Shown here piece after piece: positions 51,037-63,760 of a DNA stretch of 64,000 nucleotides (positions are counted from its first letter, which is position 1; every line of letters starts with the position of its first letter). The notes below the pieces were generated by a model. It saw nothing but the letters and a program-made list of their open reading frames with translations. It was not told the origin of the DNA and ran no database searches. The position numbers and the translations under genes were made by a program. The DNA comes from Acanthococcus lagerstroemiae (lineage: Eukaryota; Arthropoda; Insecta; Hemiptera; Eriococcidae), in contig CM063107.1 in assembly GCA_031841125.1 (NCBI GenBank), positions 61,763,814 through 61,827,813 on the forward strand, written 5' to 3'.

Positions 51037-51641
51037 TATAGTCAATTTTCAAATTGCAATAATTCGCGGGAGAATGTTCGAAATTATACGGAAATTGCTT
51101 TGTACAAATGTAAGTACCTTTTCCTACAAATTCATTCTTATCATTTTTCACGTAATTTCGCTTACTTTCGAGAAATTTCTACATAAATGGAAAAATTCGT
51201 TAACTTCCCATTAGACTACATGTATTTCATTTTGGCTCTTTTCCCCAATATTGATAACGAGCGTTCTGGTGACGTCATGTGCCACTGCCCTGTCAATCAA
51301 GTGATCTGAGAAATATACCATAAACCACTCAAATTTAAGGTCCATTTCCACCTGATCAAATATCGATCTCAGCCTTTAGGTACTTTTCAAATGGATGTAC
51401 GTCAAAATCCCGTATTACGGATCACGGCAGTATGGCATTAACGTAAGCCGAAACCGAAGCCAAAAATCTGATACATTACGGCTTCGCTCCAGCTTCAGTA
51501 AAATGGTATTAGGAACTTCAGTTTCGGCTTTTCTCTCGCAAGGTGATAACACTCAGATTCAGATTCGGCTTCAGAGAGAGCACAATTTCTTAAACTTCGA
51601 GATTCGGATTCGGCTTCAGCTTTCCCAACCCTGGGGCCTAT

Positions 51642-52769
51642 AGACCTTTTTGGTTTAGCTACAACCGCCCGGCCAAGGTGCAATCATCTTCACACCTTTT
51701 GTGACCTGTATTTTGGGCAGGTAGACGTTACCACACTTAATGTGATTTAAAAAAAAAAAAATTGCAAAAAGGCCCACTTTGTCAGCCTTTATTTTTCGGC
51801 TTTGAAGACCAAAAATACAACCAAAACAAGTTCAACAGGTTCCAGTGTTTCAAGGAAATGTAGGTACGCTCGTATCCACAAATAATCCGGTTGTACTATC
51901 ACAAAAAGGAAGTTGTGACTCGTGATCACTTTCCAAACTTTTAAACGCATTTTCTTCACAATACAGCGTTTCCGTACCTCAACTTCAACAATCCGAAAAA
52001 ATATCTTTCTGTAATGCTACAGAGCTGGTGAAGGTCTCATTCGAAAAGTAATTTTGTCTAGTATCACCCTCCCTCCCTCGCTCCACGCCGTTAAAAGTTG
52101 GTCTTTCCGATAGAGTACGTAAATGCTACAAAAATTTCTCCCTATACCGCCTCGTGCGATTATTTGTGAATTTTGTCGCAACAAAAAATCTCCATTATAC
52201 CTACGAGAAATTGTACCTACAAAAATTGATGCCCGGATTTTTCAAACATATTTACTTTTTGATATCATTTTCGCTTGTTTGTGAAGACAGCAAATATCTA
52301 ACGAACCTACGTCAGTTTTTATCAGTTTATGGCGAACAAATACAGAACACTTTCGCAGTTTGAAAATTGTACAGCAATTTGATTCAGTTTGTCGATCGAT
52401 GACTCTTTTTGCGGAAAGATAATCGATCAGCGCAAATATTAAGGGGACAAGGCTTACTCCACTTGAAAGCTCCCCCCCCCCAAACAAAAAAAAACACTGA
52501 AACTTGTAATGTGAAAGAATTTTTAGCCCTATTTTGATACTTACAACCTTCCACGACGCTCCCCTTCAAGTTGGCTTTGTAATTAAACTATTTCAACAGA
52601 TAGAGTTCCTCTTGGATTTTCGTTCAATTCGTGACTGTAGACAAACGCAGATACACGGAAGAGCAATAGAGGTGATTGTCTTTACCATTTGAACTAAAAA
52701 TACGGGGGATTCCGAATTGCGTCCCAAAATGGTGTTTTTTGCCGGATTGAGTCCCGGGCTTGCGAGGTT
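51642..52769. other. No gene recognised
   Basis: Mixed sequence with homopolymer runs (A11 near 51750, C10 near 52471). The reading frames have no recognisable domain. GCCGGATTGAGTCCCGGG near 52741 pairs with GGGACTCAATCCGG near 53187 in inverted orientation. Confidence 0.3.
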
Positions 52770-54725
52770 ACCTAACATGAAGTTCCGAGAGCATAAAACA
52801 TGCCCGGAGGAGTCTTGTAGAAGTATTGAAGAAGCTCATATGAAGAGTATAAAACATGTCCGGAGGAGTCTTGTAAAAGTCTTGAAGAATCTCAAGTCAG
52901 TTTGGAAAGCCATAAAGTCGCAAAAGGTCTTAAACCTGTCTGAATATGTTCCGAAGTAGTCGAAAATGTCTCAAATAGATCAGAAACCGCCTTAAGTGTT
53001 TTATCAACGGCTTGAAGAGTCTTGCTGAGTCCCGAATCGAGTTGGTTTTCTTTCTTGAATGCCAACAAGGAAGATCGGTTCGCTAGCAAGGGACTCAATC
53101 CGGAAATTAATTTCAGGCAGGCGCGCTAACTCGGGACTCAATAAGGGTGCTGATAACAAATAGGGGCGCGGCTGGGACTCAATCCGGTGACGCCCGAAAA
53201 TGCTGTATTAATGATCAGTGGGCGTTTTATAGTCTCAAACAAGTCTAAAAGAGTCTTGAAGAGTTTCAAGAAATCTTAAGCAATGTGACCGGCTCCGAAG
53301 AAAGGTCTATAGTATGCAATACGCATTTTCGAGAAACACGCGTTTGAAGTTGGGCAACACTGGCAACAACACCTCTACAAACCTCGGTAACACTGACTGC
53401 AGGCTGAACGTAGAGAGTACTCATTATTATACAGGACCACTATTGCCAATGTTGCCTAACTTTAAATGCATTTTTCTCGAAAAGTTATGAAAGTGTAAGT
53501 CTAGAAGAATTTTACAGAGTCTGGAACCAGTTTTCAACAGAGTTGAACCAGTCTTAAATACGTTAAGGAGTCTCGAGGAGTCCTCTAAAAGTTTTGACCA
53601 AGTCTTAAAGAGTATTAATCAAGTCTAGATGAGTCTTACAGAGTCTCGAGTAAGTCCAAAATTTATAAAGAAACTAAAAACTATTCTTAAACCAGTTTAA
53701 AAGAGCGATAAAGAATCTTGAACAAACCTGGGAGAGTTTCTGAGAAATCTAAATGAGTATCAGTCTTACCGTCTTCTGCGAATATTAGTCTTAACAGCGT
53801 GAAAAGTGTTAAAACAGGTCAAAGTTTAAGCGGCGTTTGGAGGGATCTTGGGGGTAGGAGAGGGCTGAGGCACCAGTACCACTTTTTTTTTCTTTCTTTT
53901 CTTTCTTTTCCCTATCTTTTGTTTCTTGTTGTTTCATTTTGTTTTATTTTCATTTTTACTATTATTTTTTTAACTAGTTTGTATTTTCTTTTTTTCTTTT
54001 CCTCTTAGTCACAGTTGTATTATTAATTTAGAACGGTCTCCTTTGTAATTGACCAATGGCTTTTGAGGGGACCTTAAATAGATAAAATTAAAAAATAATA
54101 ATAATCATGTCGTGGAGCGCCTTATTCTAATCTCGAAGTGTTACAAAGATACTCAAACGAGTCTTAAACAAGTTTAGTAGCTTTAAAGAGTCTCAAATTT
54201 AGTCTGAACGAGCTATAAAGTGCCTCAAACAAGTTTTAAAATAATTTGGAAAACCCGTAGAGTCTTAAACAAGTCTGGGAGAGCCTGAAATGAACATTGA
54301 AAAGTCTTACCGTCTTGCATGAGTTTTAAAAAAAAGTATCGAAGAGTTTCAAAAAGTCATGATCATGTCTTGAAAAGTCTTAATCCACTCTGAAAGAGTT
54401 ACGAGCCGTATACGAATTTTGACTAGTCTTAATCTGAAAAAGCTGTAAAGAGTGTATAAAGCAAGAAGTCTTGGAAATTCTGGGATTGAAGAGTTTTGAA
54501 GAGTCTTGAGAAGAGACCCCCTCCATAGGGAAAAAATTAACTGTGATGAATTTTCAATATTCCCCTGAATTTTCATCGAGTACAAAATCTAGCAAGTTGA
54601 AAAGCCTGATTACTCACTCTCTGGTGAAAACTGGTTCTAGACGCGGTAAAACTCTTCTTACACTTCTAAGACTGTTCAATACTCGCTTAAGATTTCTTGA
54701 AACTCATCTTGAAGACTTCTGTTGA
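52770..54725. repeat. Degenerate AGTCTTGAAGAGTCT repeat block
   Basis: Over about 1.9 kb, units such as GAGTCTTGAAGAGTCT, AAGTCTTAAAGAGT and AGTCTCAAA recur every 10-40 bases with drift, mostly in one orientation, turning to the complement after about 54600. A pyrimidine-rich segment lies at 53882-54005. No coding frame is credible. Confidence 0.75.
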
Positions 54726-55484
54726 CCCGCTCGAGACTGTAAGAACTATCCACTGATGAAGTATTAATACACTATTTTCAAATTCCAGACTTTTCAATGC
54801 TGGCTTAAAATTTTTAAAGTTTAAAACTAGGTACCTAGTATTTTTCCTTCTTCTCACCTCTTCTAGTTATAGTCTTGATGGGATATAAATTACCCAAATA
54901 TTGGGAAAGATAGTGTAAAAACTATTCAGTTCTTACCCAGCATGGCCCCTCCCAACATTGCTCTCTGGATTCGCCACTGTTGGTGCGTACTTAATGTATG
55001 TATGTCTCCCGAAAATTCGTTCATCACAAACGATGCAAGTACAACCCGAGAGGAGCGAGTTTATTTTTCGTTCACATAATGAAGTACCTAATTACTGTAC
55101 GAGATAGGAAATGATTAAGCTTGCAGACTCTTTAATTTACGATCCAAGCTTGTAAATTTAACCACCTACCGGTACTCAAAAGCAAGATACGGCGATGCCT
55201 GTTTTCAAGTACGAGCACAGCTACCGTTTATTTTTAACTCTCATATTCACGAGAACGACCACTTGTTATGTGCTTACTGTTTAGTTTTCTACATACCAGT
55301 CTTAAGACCTGTATTGTCATTTATTGTCTCTCGTGTCCTCGCGCAGATACCACGTGCTAATTTGCTGAAAACTCCTAATCATATTGAACCTAAATGATAT
55401 TGTTTACTTTTTTATTCAATTTTACTATCAATTGAAAATAAACTTCCAGGGTTAATTTTAGTTTTTATTTCAATTTTAACAATT

Positions 55485-56290
55485 TTAGTTGTACCATTTA
55501 TTATTAGCCGAGTTGTGTCTCATACCGAGCCCCCATTTCGCGGGCATAGGCCTCCCCGATTTTCCTCCACGTTTGTTAGTCTTGAGTTGCCCTGCACCAA
55601 GGCGCCCCCACCCAGGCGGTGATTTCCCCCCTCCAGCTTGTGGCCGGTCGGCCCCTCCTCCTTTTGTCATCATAAGGGATCCAGAATATGACCTTTTCGC
55701 ATATTTCATTTTCGACATCTTAATGATGTAGACTATATTCTTGTATTTAGTTTCTCCTCTGATCGACGTAGCCCTAATTTTGTCTTTTCTCTTCAAACTT
55801 AGAATGCTCCTGTCCATTCCTCTTTGCGTGGCCACTAGCCTCATGGTTTGAGCCTGTGTGAAAGACCACATCAGGCCCCATACGTTAGTACAGGCAGAAC
55901 GCAGGCTCCCAGCATTTTATCTTTGTTGAAATTTTCAGATTGTCCTTAAAAATCGACTTCAAGGCCCAATAGCCTTTCCATGCCTGGCTAATTCTCTTTT
56001 CTACCTCTTTACTCGCTAATTCTCTCTTCTTCCTCTTTACTCATTGTTTCTTTAAACGACATAATTTGACCAAGATACGTGAATTCATCAACTGTTTCCA
56101 GGACTTCATCTCCCACCCTGACTTGGCCTCCGGTAGAGTTGCTCAGTACCTTAGTTTTAGTTCTGTTGATTTCGCATCCAGCTCTCCTGCTTTCTTCTAC
56201 CAGCGAGCATCTCTTGAGCTTCCCCCCTGTCCCCACTTACTAAAACGATATCATCTGCGAGTCTCAAATGATTAAGATTTTGCCCATCAA
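55485..56290 (-). pseudogene. Minus-strand LINE relic, 3' half of reverse transcriptase region
   Basis: Read on the minus strand: RAGCEINRTKTKVLSN, then VDEFTYLGQIMSF and a KEEEERIS helix (56236-56009). After a frame break, ATQRGMDRSILSLKRKDKIR and KMSKMKYA (55800-55690) follow, then a proline/glycine-rich stretch. The blocks match the TKxM.SN...YLG and AMERSMLGxxxRDKIRN...W(A/K)GH order of LINE endonuclease-reverse transcriptases. Several breaks; dead. Confidence 0.8.
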
Positions 56291-56662
56291 TTTTGATCCC
56301 CTTTTTTGCTCACTTAAGTTCCCGAAATACTTATTGAAGGAACCATCAGTTATTTTTTAGGTTCCGACTTGAAATGGAGCTTTTGAGTTGGGGAACAGGA
56401 CCAAAATAACATTGAAAATGAATTCAGCGTATCCAAACACCATAGACAGATTTTTTCTGTTTTTAGGGTCGTTTAAACCCTATTGCGATCACTTTTTTTT
56501 ATTCTTCGTGATGTTCAGTATTCAGACGTTATCAAGTAGTCATATGGATGACGATTCCGTCGTAGTTTTGTGGGATGTTTATTACTGATGAATATAGAGT
56601 GCGTTAGTGTTTTGCAGAATTCAGAGGACAGGAATTGCAGCATTTCCCGACCCTAGTCATGC

Positions 56663-56830
56663 CAGGCGCGGATCCAGACTTGACTTTTTTGGTGGGGGGG
56701 GGGGAGGAATAGATTCTGAAGGGTAATTTTTTTCTGTGATTGTTTATGGATGGAGTGCATAGTACAAAGTTTACCTTTCTTTTTTGAAACTGGGGGAGGT
56801 GGATTTCCCTCCCCCTTGTATCTGCGCCTG
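56663..56830. mobile_element. hAT-like MITE 'CAGGCGCGGAT', copy 2 (168 bp)
   Basis: The ends CAGGCGCGGATCCAG and TGTATCTGCGCCTG are inverted. The duplication agtcatgc (56655-56662, 56831-56838) is perfect. It is homologous in reverse to 28275-28441. Confidence 0.93.
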
Positions 56831-56971
56831 AGTCATGCAGCATTGCTGTTTATTGCTGTGACGAGTTGCAATGTATGACTTCCACTTTCCTCCAATAAGA
56901 AAACAGTGCATTCTCTTTTAAAATTTGCTTTCTCCAATTTTTATATAAGTATTTCATTGTTCAATTAATGA

Positions 56972-57280
56972 GTAGTGGTGTACCGATAGGCGGGGAGCTT
57001 TCGCCGTAGGAATTTTTTACTCAGCAGTTGGGAAAATTTACTATTTCAGTCAGGCGGAGTTGGGAAAATCCAACAAATCAAAAAGTTTTTTTCTCTTCTT
57101 TGATACTTGATACTTGGAATTTTGAGTTGAAAAGTTGGAAAAATTCAACAAGTCAAAAGTTCTTTGTTTATTTTTCTTTTTTTGCTTTAATACTTTTAAT
57201 ACTTGAAAATTTTGAGTTGAATAAGTTGGGGCTTTCAACCCCCCCCCCCTCCCCCGAAAAACTCTTCGGCAGTTCCATGT
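56972..57280. mobile_element. 'CAGGGACGTACCGA' MITE, copy 4, worn ends
   Basis: It shares CTCAGCAGTTGG.AAAATTTACT, CAGTCAGGCGGAGTTGG and AAAACTCTTCGG with the other copies. The ends are degraded (gtggtgtaccgatag; cggcagttccatg) and no duplication is clear. Confidence 0.75.
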
Positions 57281-60200
57281 TATCGAGCACAAATCTTTCG
57301 ACTTGAAACACTTTTTCAGTAAACCTAATTTTTAGGATTTTTTAAGCACAAGTGCAGAATTTCTTATAGAATGTCCTTAAATTTTGACAAGCATTGAGCG
57401 ACCTCTGATTGTTTTAATTTCAAACAAAATTTAGCTGCATGATTTGTACACAAATTAGAACAGTTTTAGCCCGTGAGAGCAAATAATTTCAAAATAAATA
57501 TAAAAATTGAATCTCTCTAACGTGTGTGGAAAGAGCGGTGTTGGAAGTTAAGAAAGCTCGAATAGAATGTGAATGCCAAATATTAGATTTAACGGGTTGC
57601 TAAATTTAACTTTAATTTTCCCAATATTTTGGTTCAATTATCAAAGTGAGGGCATTCTAACAGTGTAGGTGACAAAGTAGAAGTTACAAACTTCGAAAAT
57701 TTCAATGTGGATGTCGAATATTATAGTTTTCATAAGGCCCCGAATTCGTAAAAGGATTACGAGTAGTTTGGCTCTAATTGAAAATTCATGTTCTTTGATA
57801 GAGAACAAATTAAACTTAAAATTCATAAACAGGTGGCTATTACTGCCAGGTTGGAAAGTACTTGACCATAAGTTGAAAATTATAGTTTGGAAATGTAGAT
57901 TACTAAAAAGTGTCTCTAGGCGAATTCTCTATCCGTCAATGAATTCCCAGTGTTCAACAATCAAGTCTACTGTACAATGTCCCTCTACCACTTTACTCTG
58001 CATATTTCCCTCCAATATTCCCTGATAAATAAGAAATGAGATTTCTGTACTAGCAATATGTATTATGAAAAGGCAGTCTATTACTACCGAGGGGTGGAAA
58101 AGTTTAGTCCCAATCTATAGATAGCTTAAATGTCAACACGCGTCAGAAATTTAAGGAAAAATCAAATACCATATCCTAACATGGAAATACGTATCCGCCA
58201 AAGAAGTAACTGAGTCTACTGTACTACCTGTTATATAATCCGGACAACATTTTTAACATTTGAAGCCTTTGATTTCAATCTTCCACTTTCTTTTCAGTCA
58301 CAAAAACTAGGTCATCGGATCAACCATTGTAATGATTCGAAGGTCTATACACACTTCCATTTTCGCTCGGATACAACGCCATTGACATTTAATACACAAA
58401 TGATATATCTCAGCATTCAGACGCTCAACTTCAATGGTTTGTTTACATTAAATAGTCCCGAAGTACATTGTAAATAATAACGAGAATTATATTCGGCAAA
58501 GGTCTTCAGACTGAATGGCCGTGATGTAAGGCAATAACTATTTGTTACTTTTATTAAAATGCTGACGACCTTGAACTGATTGAAAAAATTAAGACACAAG
58601 GAAAAGCTTCTGTGAAAATTAATTCGTTGCTGTTTATCGAAGAAACAACTTCGTGTGGATTTTGATAAACAGACCTGTAGCGTGATATTTTCCCAGTGTA
58701 ACCACTCGGGGGCAGGGGCTACATAAGAACAGTCTTCCTGTGAGCTCGCTTTGATTTACGGTTAACAAGGCTAATTAAACTCTGTCGGGAGCAAATCGTG
58801 GATTTGAGGGAACTGCCATTAACCAAGCATGATCAAGAAGGGAGGGGGGAGGCTTTGTTTGTCCGGACTGAAATCTTACGCAGTAGAAGACTTAATTTAA
58901 GCCAATTTTTAGAGCCAAAATAGGTAAAGCACCAAATCTACTTCTTAGAGAGATTAGCCTCCCCCTCGTCCCTCGCTCTCTGTGAAGAAAGCAGTGGCGA
59001 ACTACTCCAAACACCCTGTCTAGTTATAGTCATGCAACAAGATAGACCGATCGCGTGTCTTCCTTTTTCGGACGCCGATGTCAGTTGGACCTATAAACTA
59101 ATTTCGATCATAAACGCGCCGTAACCATTAGTGAGGTAATCCGCCAGTCATTTAGAGAACAGGGACAACTTTTTCATTTGCTTTCTGTGTCACCTGAGGC
59201 TACTTAGGCCTACAGGAAATCACTTCTTAGACTTTAGAGCACAAAGTCGACAAATTTTTTATTTCTAGAAGAGGGTCCTATTTCTCGGGGATTGGGCTTC
59301 CAACAGATATCCAAAGAAGGTGAATTGCCCTTTCCCGTCCCCCTCCGGTTCTTTCGCTTATGTCAAGGGTACCAGATCCGAAATATTCTCCATAATTCTT
59401 TCTGAAAATACTCGTGCTCAACAGCCGTTTTTGCTCGAGAATATTCTCTCTTCGAGCCCTAATAACTGAATAAAAGTTGATAAAGGCCGTCGAATTAACT
59501 CGGTAATAATAATTTACCCTTCGAAAGACTGGTCAAGTACTAGCTATCAAGTTTCGTATGCATGCAACTGCGAATTGAGGACAAACTGCTTTTGAAGACT
59601 ATACACGCCGCCCTCGTAACTGCGAGCCGCAGTTCTCTGTGTTGTCTTGCCAGGGGTTCTGAGAGCGTACTTGACATATGAGGCGTGTTGGAATTGCAGT
59701 TTTCGCATTTAGAATCGTAACTAACGAGCGAAAATGTTATCCGAACTTTCGTTGAATTGGAAATTGGAGAGGCTAGTTCATGAAATGCACTACAGAATAG
59801 CCAAGACACATAACGAGACCCTTCAGTATTATATGAAGAGAGGTAATACTAGAGACACAGACACACACATCCACTCACACACATTCAACATAGTTTGAAA
59901 CATTTAATCCTATTTCTATGAAAATTGATTTCGAAACCTTTTGACCGTGGGATGTATCAGAGCAACTTATTCAAGACGAGATGGAATCTCCATTCAGTTT
60001 TTCCAATATTGGAAAAGTCAAGTTGTCAATGGAGATCCGATTTTGCCAATAAATGTCTCTTCAAAAGTAGGAGTAGACACGCATATCTACACGTTGTCAG
60101 CATAAGTTGCCTATTTACACGATTAAAGGGGGTCGCGCACTTGAAACACCCTACACCCAAGGATCAATCCTGGAAGATGGCGGTTGTAATTTAAAATATT

Positions 60201-61394
60201 ATGTAAAACCTGAAATCGATAGAAAGTGTTGGGGTTTCTACCATGCACTTCCCCAAAGTACATTCCTGTTTTTATATTTATTATTTTAACTCGTGTTTTC
60301 CTTGAGTTCAAATATGTGTTTTTTATCGTTCCGTACAAATCGGTTTATTTTGGAAAAACCTACTGATGCTTCCTCCCCACATGATTTCATTTGCCCTAAT
60401 TCTCCTGTTTTTGAGAAAGTGAGCGCATGCTATTTGTTTACATTTTAGAAAATGTATTGATGGAATTCTGGGGCTTGAACTTCCTCAAAAATATCATCAT
60501 TTATCCCCGGTTCTGAATAGAAGAAAAGTTATGTGTAGTTTCAAGTTCGAAATAGGTGCCTGGGCAAGACTATGTGCGTGTACTTGAAATGAGTTACATA
60601 TTTTTCTGCAAACATATGTCTCTGACTTCACCGAGTGCTCTGTATTTCTTGAAAAGAACGGGTAAGATTCTCATATGGGGAAGAAAGGGAGGAGGAAGGG
60701 TAAATTTGTCCTATAATTTCTCGGATACAGTACTCGTAATATTATAGATACGCTGCTATCTCCAGAGATAGTGGCGGCGACTTTCGTGGAGCACGTGTTA
60801 CTCGTGCTACCCGCCTCTTGATGCTCAAGGGGGTAGCGAAACTATCTACTTGCTATACCCCGCAAAATATGAAGCCAGTAAAATCCCCAGAAATTTAGTC
60901 GCATTTTACAATTTTTTCATTCGGTAAATAAATGTTTTTCTAAAAACCACGGTGAAGCGAGTGAGGAACAATTTTCGATTCCTTAGCGAAGCTGTTTTTT
61001 GGACAGACATAGCAAGGAAATGCTCTCTTATTGGACTTTTAAATTCGTTTTCCTCATTTGAAGACTTCCGGCCTTCTTGAGGCTTTCACTGACTTTCACA
61101 GTTTCATAAGACTATTCGAGACACTGGCATCCTCCAAATCTCAGTAAAATGCTATCGAACTTCTATGAGATTCTTTAAGACTCATTCAGCCTCTTCCAAC
61201 TCTGGGAGACAGAAGCCCGAACACAACGGGTGGAGCGTCGGGTAACGTAGAAAAACCACCTAAACTTCCGAAAAATACGAATAGTTTCGAAAAACTCGAT
61301 TATGGACTGCATAAATATAAAAGTAGCAAGTGATATAAAGACAGTAAAAATGTAAAGGCCCCCCTAACTGCCCAACAAAGCCCGGTCAGCAAGG
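57281..61394. other. No gene recognised (4.1 kb)
   Basis: AT-rich to mixed sequence. The frames at 57705-58025 and 59540-59809 lack any recognisable domain and splice context. The text at 61060-61210 resembles the AGTCTT repeat block in reverse. A TGTGTC/ACAC-rich patch is at 59855-59890. Confidence 0.3.
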
Positions 61395-61935
61395 GCAGTC
61401 ACGACCAAACCTCCTGACCATAGCTACGTTCAATATTCGTCCCCTAGAAGACCCAGAAAGAATAATAGAACTCGTAAATGCCATCGACCAGTCAAAAATT
61501 CAGATTTTGGGATTAGCAGAAATAAGAAGACCAGGGGGAAAATAATTAGAACTAAGGAAGGGAACACCCTTTGTTATATAGGAAACGACAGCGGACAAAG
61601 AGGGGTAGGTTTTTGGATAAATAGAAAATGGGGTTCATTGATAGAATTCAGGAGATACTCCAACAGAATAGCAAGACTAAAATTAGAACAAAAAAAAAAA
61701 ATATCAAAATTTTATCCAGGTGTACGCACCAACAGCAACATCATCGAAAGAAGAGTGCGAGAAATTTTACGATGAATTGAACCCAATAATTATTCAAGAA
61801 AAAAGAGATAACGCAAAAAATATAACGTAAATTATGGGAGACTTCAATAGTTAAGTCGGAAAAAGAAAGGAAAACGAAAGAAACAAGGCCCCTAAAGACC
61901 AACCTTTCTTACAATATAATACGATATGCTTCCTC
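61395..61935 (+). pseudogene. LINE endonuclease relic
   Basis: Broken frames give LTIATFNIRPLEDPERIIEL, VNAIDQSKIQILGLAEIRRP (with the catalytic-type glutamate), NDSGQRGVGFWINRKW, YAPTATSSKEECEKFYDEL and VIMGDFN. This is the 5' endonuclease of an RTE-type LINE. At least three frameshifts or stops; nothing downstream. Confidence 0.82.
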
Positions 61936-63614
61936 TCTCTGACACGAAGTAGATCAAAAGTCCAATTCAGATGACCCAAGTGCTCGAAACGATTGGGTAG
62001 TAAATCCTTTTAGTTTTTATAGAAAATGAGGCTATAAAATGTGCGAAATATCAAGACTTTTCCAGAAACAAAAAGGAGAAAAAAAGGTTTTTGTCGGCCC
62101 ATCCTAGGGGTCAGTATATTTCAAAATTCGAGATGTTATCAGGAAACCGGATGTATCCGTGGAACACGGCACCTTTTAAGCGCAGACATGAATTCTAGTT
62201 AGGGTTGGTTATTTTTCATAATTCTAGATTATTCATGATCAGTAATGACATTCTGTACTTTTCGCGGGGTGGAGGGGGCAGAACATTTCTCATGGCATTA
62301 GCACCCATCATTTTTTCGCGAACCAAAATCTAAAAAGTAACTTATTGTTATTGAACTTTAGTGTGAAGGGAAAAGATACAGAGTGCACATGATAGCTTGT
62401 ATCCCTTTCTCTTGTTGTTAGTGTTTTCGATTTTTGTAATTAGATCCTTCAAAATTGTTTCTTCCAGCTGCTTCTATTACCACAAATTTTCTAGATTTAA
62501 TATAGAGTCAATTGTGTACATTAGAAATTTTTCCAATGGCCAATTGTTGTTTCCTTTGCCCCCCCCCCCTCAGTCCAGAATCACAACCACTCGGTGACTT
62601 TCATCGATTTTGGTTGCGTTTTATAATATTTGGTGTGATTTTTGTTTAGTCTGTTTTGATTAACTTCGGTCAGGTGTGGTCTTCTTGGTCCATTTGCCGA
62701 TCATGTGTGATCAGAACCAGATTTACAAGAGGGATCAAAGTGATTATGATCCCCGGGACGCACTGAAAAAATTAGATAAAAAGGGCGGTGAAAAAGGAAA
62801 AAGGAAACGGAGAGTAGGAAAAAAAGTCCTAGTCTCTGAAAAAATCGGGTTAATTTGTGTACATATATTATGTGTATGGAAGGGGGCGTTCTAGAGATAT
62901 ACGCGGGAATGCGATTCACTTTCACGAACCTAACCGAAGGACGTGGGGGTCATTTGGTTGAGTTCGCTCATTTTTAAAGCTGGATTGAGATTTCAAGGAA
63001 TATTTATTTCACTACAAAAATTTTATTCGTTTTTAGTAAAGATATCTTCTTGCAGCGTCTGTTTCATGGCGTCTAATTACGTTCACCGACTTTTTAGTAT
63101 TCGTTTTACCATCACTGTAAATATTCTGCGTGCAGAATATGCGAGACTAAGTTTACAGGCTTTATATGCTATTCTTGGAATAAGTAGATGCCGAACCATT
63201 CTCAACGTTATGTGAAATTACGGGAAAATTTGAGTGCTCGTTATTTCTTATTCATAAACATTTTAAAATCATTAATACACCAATACACGTTTGTTTTTTA
63301 ACTGTTGGGAGTGTTCAACTAATGTACATAATTAATTTAGCTATACCAAATACTTCGCATGTTTGCATGCAATGCACCATGCAGCAGCAACTAGTGTGTG
63401 GTTTCCGTTTTCAGGTATATTTGTTCGTCAAAGTGTGATATCGAAAACTTAGGATTATTTATATTGGGGTAGTAGGTCATTTACATATTATTCTCTATCA
63501 AGTGTTGCTTTCCACGGGGTAAAACCACTTTTCTTTTAGCTCCTTTTGTACTGTGGACTCGGCAATTAATAACTTCAGTTTATGCACTTCACGCCTTCGC
63601 ACGTATGGAAAGCT
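61936..63614. other. No gene recognised
   Basis: A frame at 62703-62894 is charged (start MCDQNQIY, then KKGGEKGKRKRR) and could be an exon, but nothing supports it beyond being open. A C10 run lies at 62561. Confidence 0.3.
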
Positions 63615-63760
63615 CCCGTTTTACATTCGCCGCTGAACATGAAAGGAAAAAAATCTAAAACAAAAGCAAAAAGCAGCGAAGACTGATCCCGTTTTACATT
63701 CGCCGCTGAACATGAAAGGAAAAAAATCTAAAACAAAAGCAAAAAGCAGCGAAGACTGAT
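63615..63760. repeat. Perfect 73-bp tandem duplication
   Basis: The unit from CCCGTTTTACATTCGCCGCT to AAAAAGCAGCGAAGACTGAT at 63615-63687 is repeated without change at 63688-63760. Perfect identity implies a recent event or an assembly artefact. Confidence 0.95.

Larger units (their letters stand above)
49845..51633. mobile_element. hAT-like element rich in TTCGGCTTC, about 1.8 kb, with nested MITEs
   Basis: The ends CAGGGTTGGGAAAG and CTTTCCCAACCCTG are perfect 14-bp inverted repeats. The flanks gagcctat (49837-49844) and gggcctat (51634-51641) are a 7/8 duplication. Subterminal GATTCGGCTTC units lie at both ends. Two other elements (50222-50502 and 50512-51036) sit inside. No hAT transposase was recognised. 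Confidence 0.88.

Noticed and set aside
54940..54985. A lone hAT-type right end (GATTCGCCACTG)
   Set aside because: No matching left end with a target duplication was found.
59540..59809. 89-codon minus-strand frame
   Set aside because: No domain, no splice sites in register, composition not coding-like.
62703..62894. Charged 64-codon frame (MCDQNQIY...) as a gene exon
   Set aside because: No homology recognised and no clear acceptor or matching neighbour exon; open frames of this size occur by chance here.
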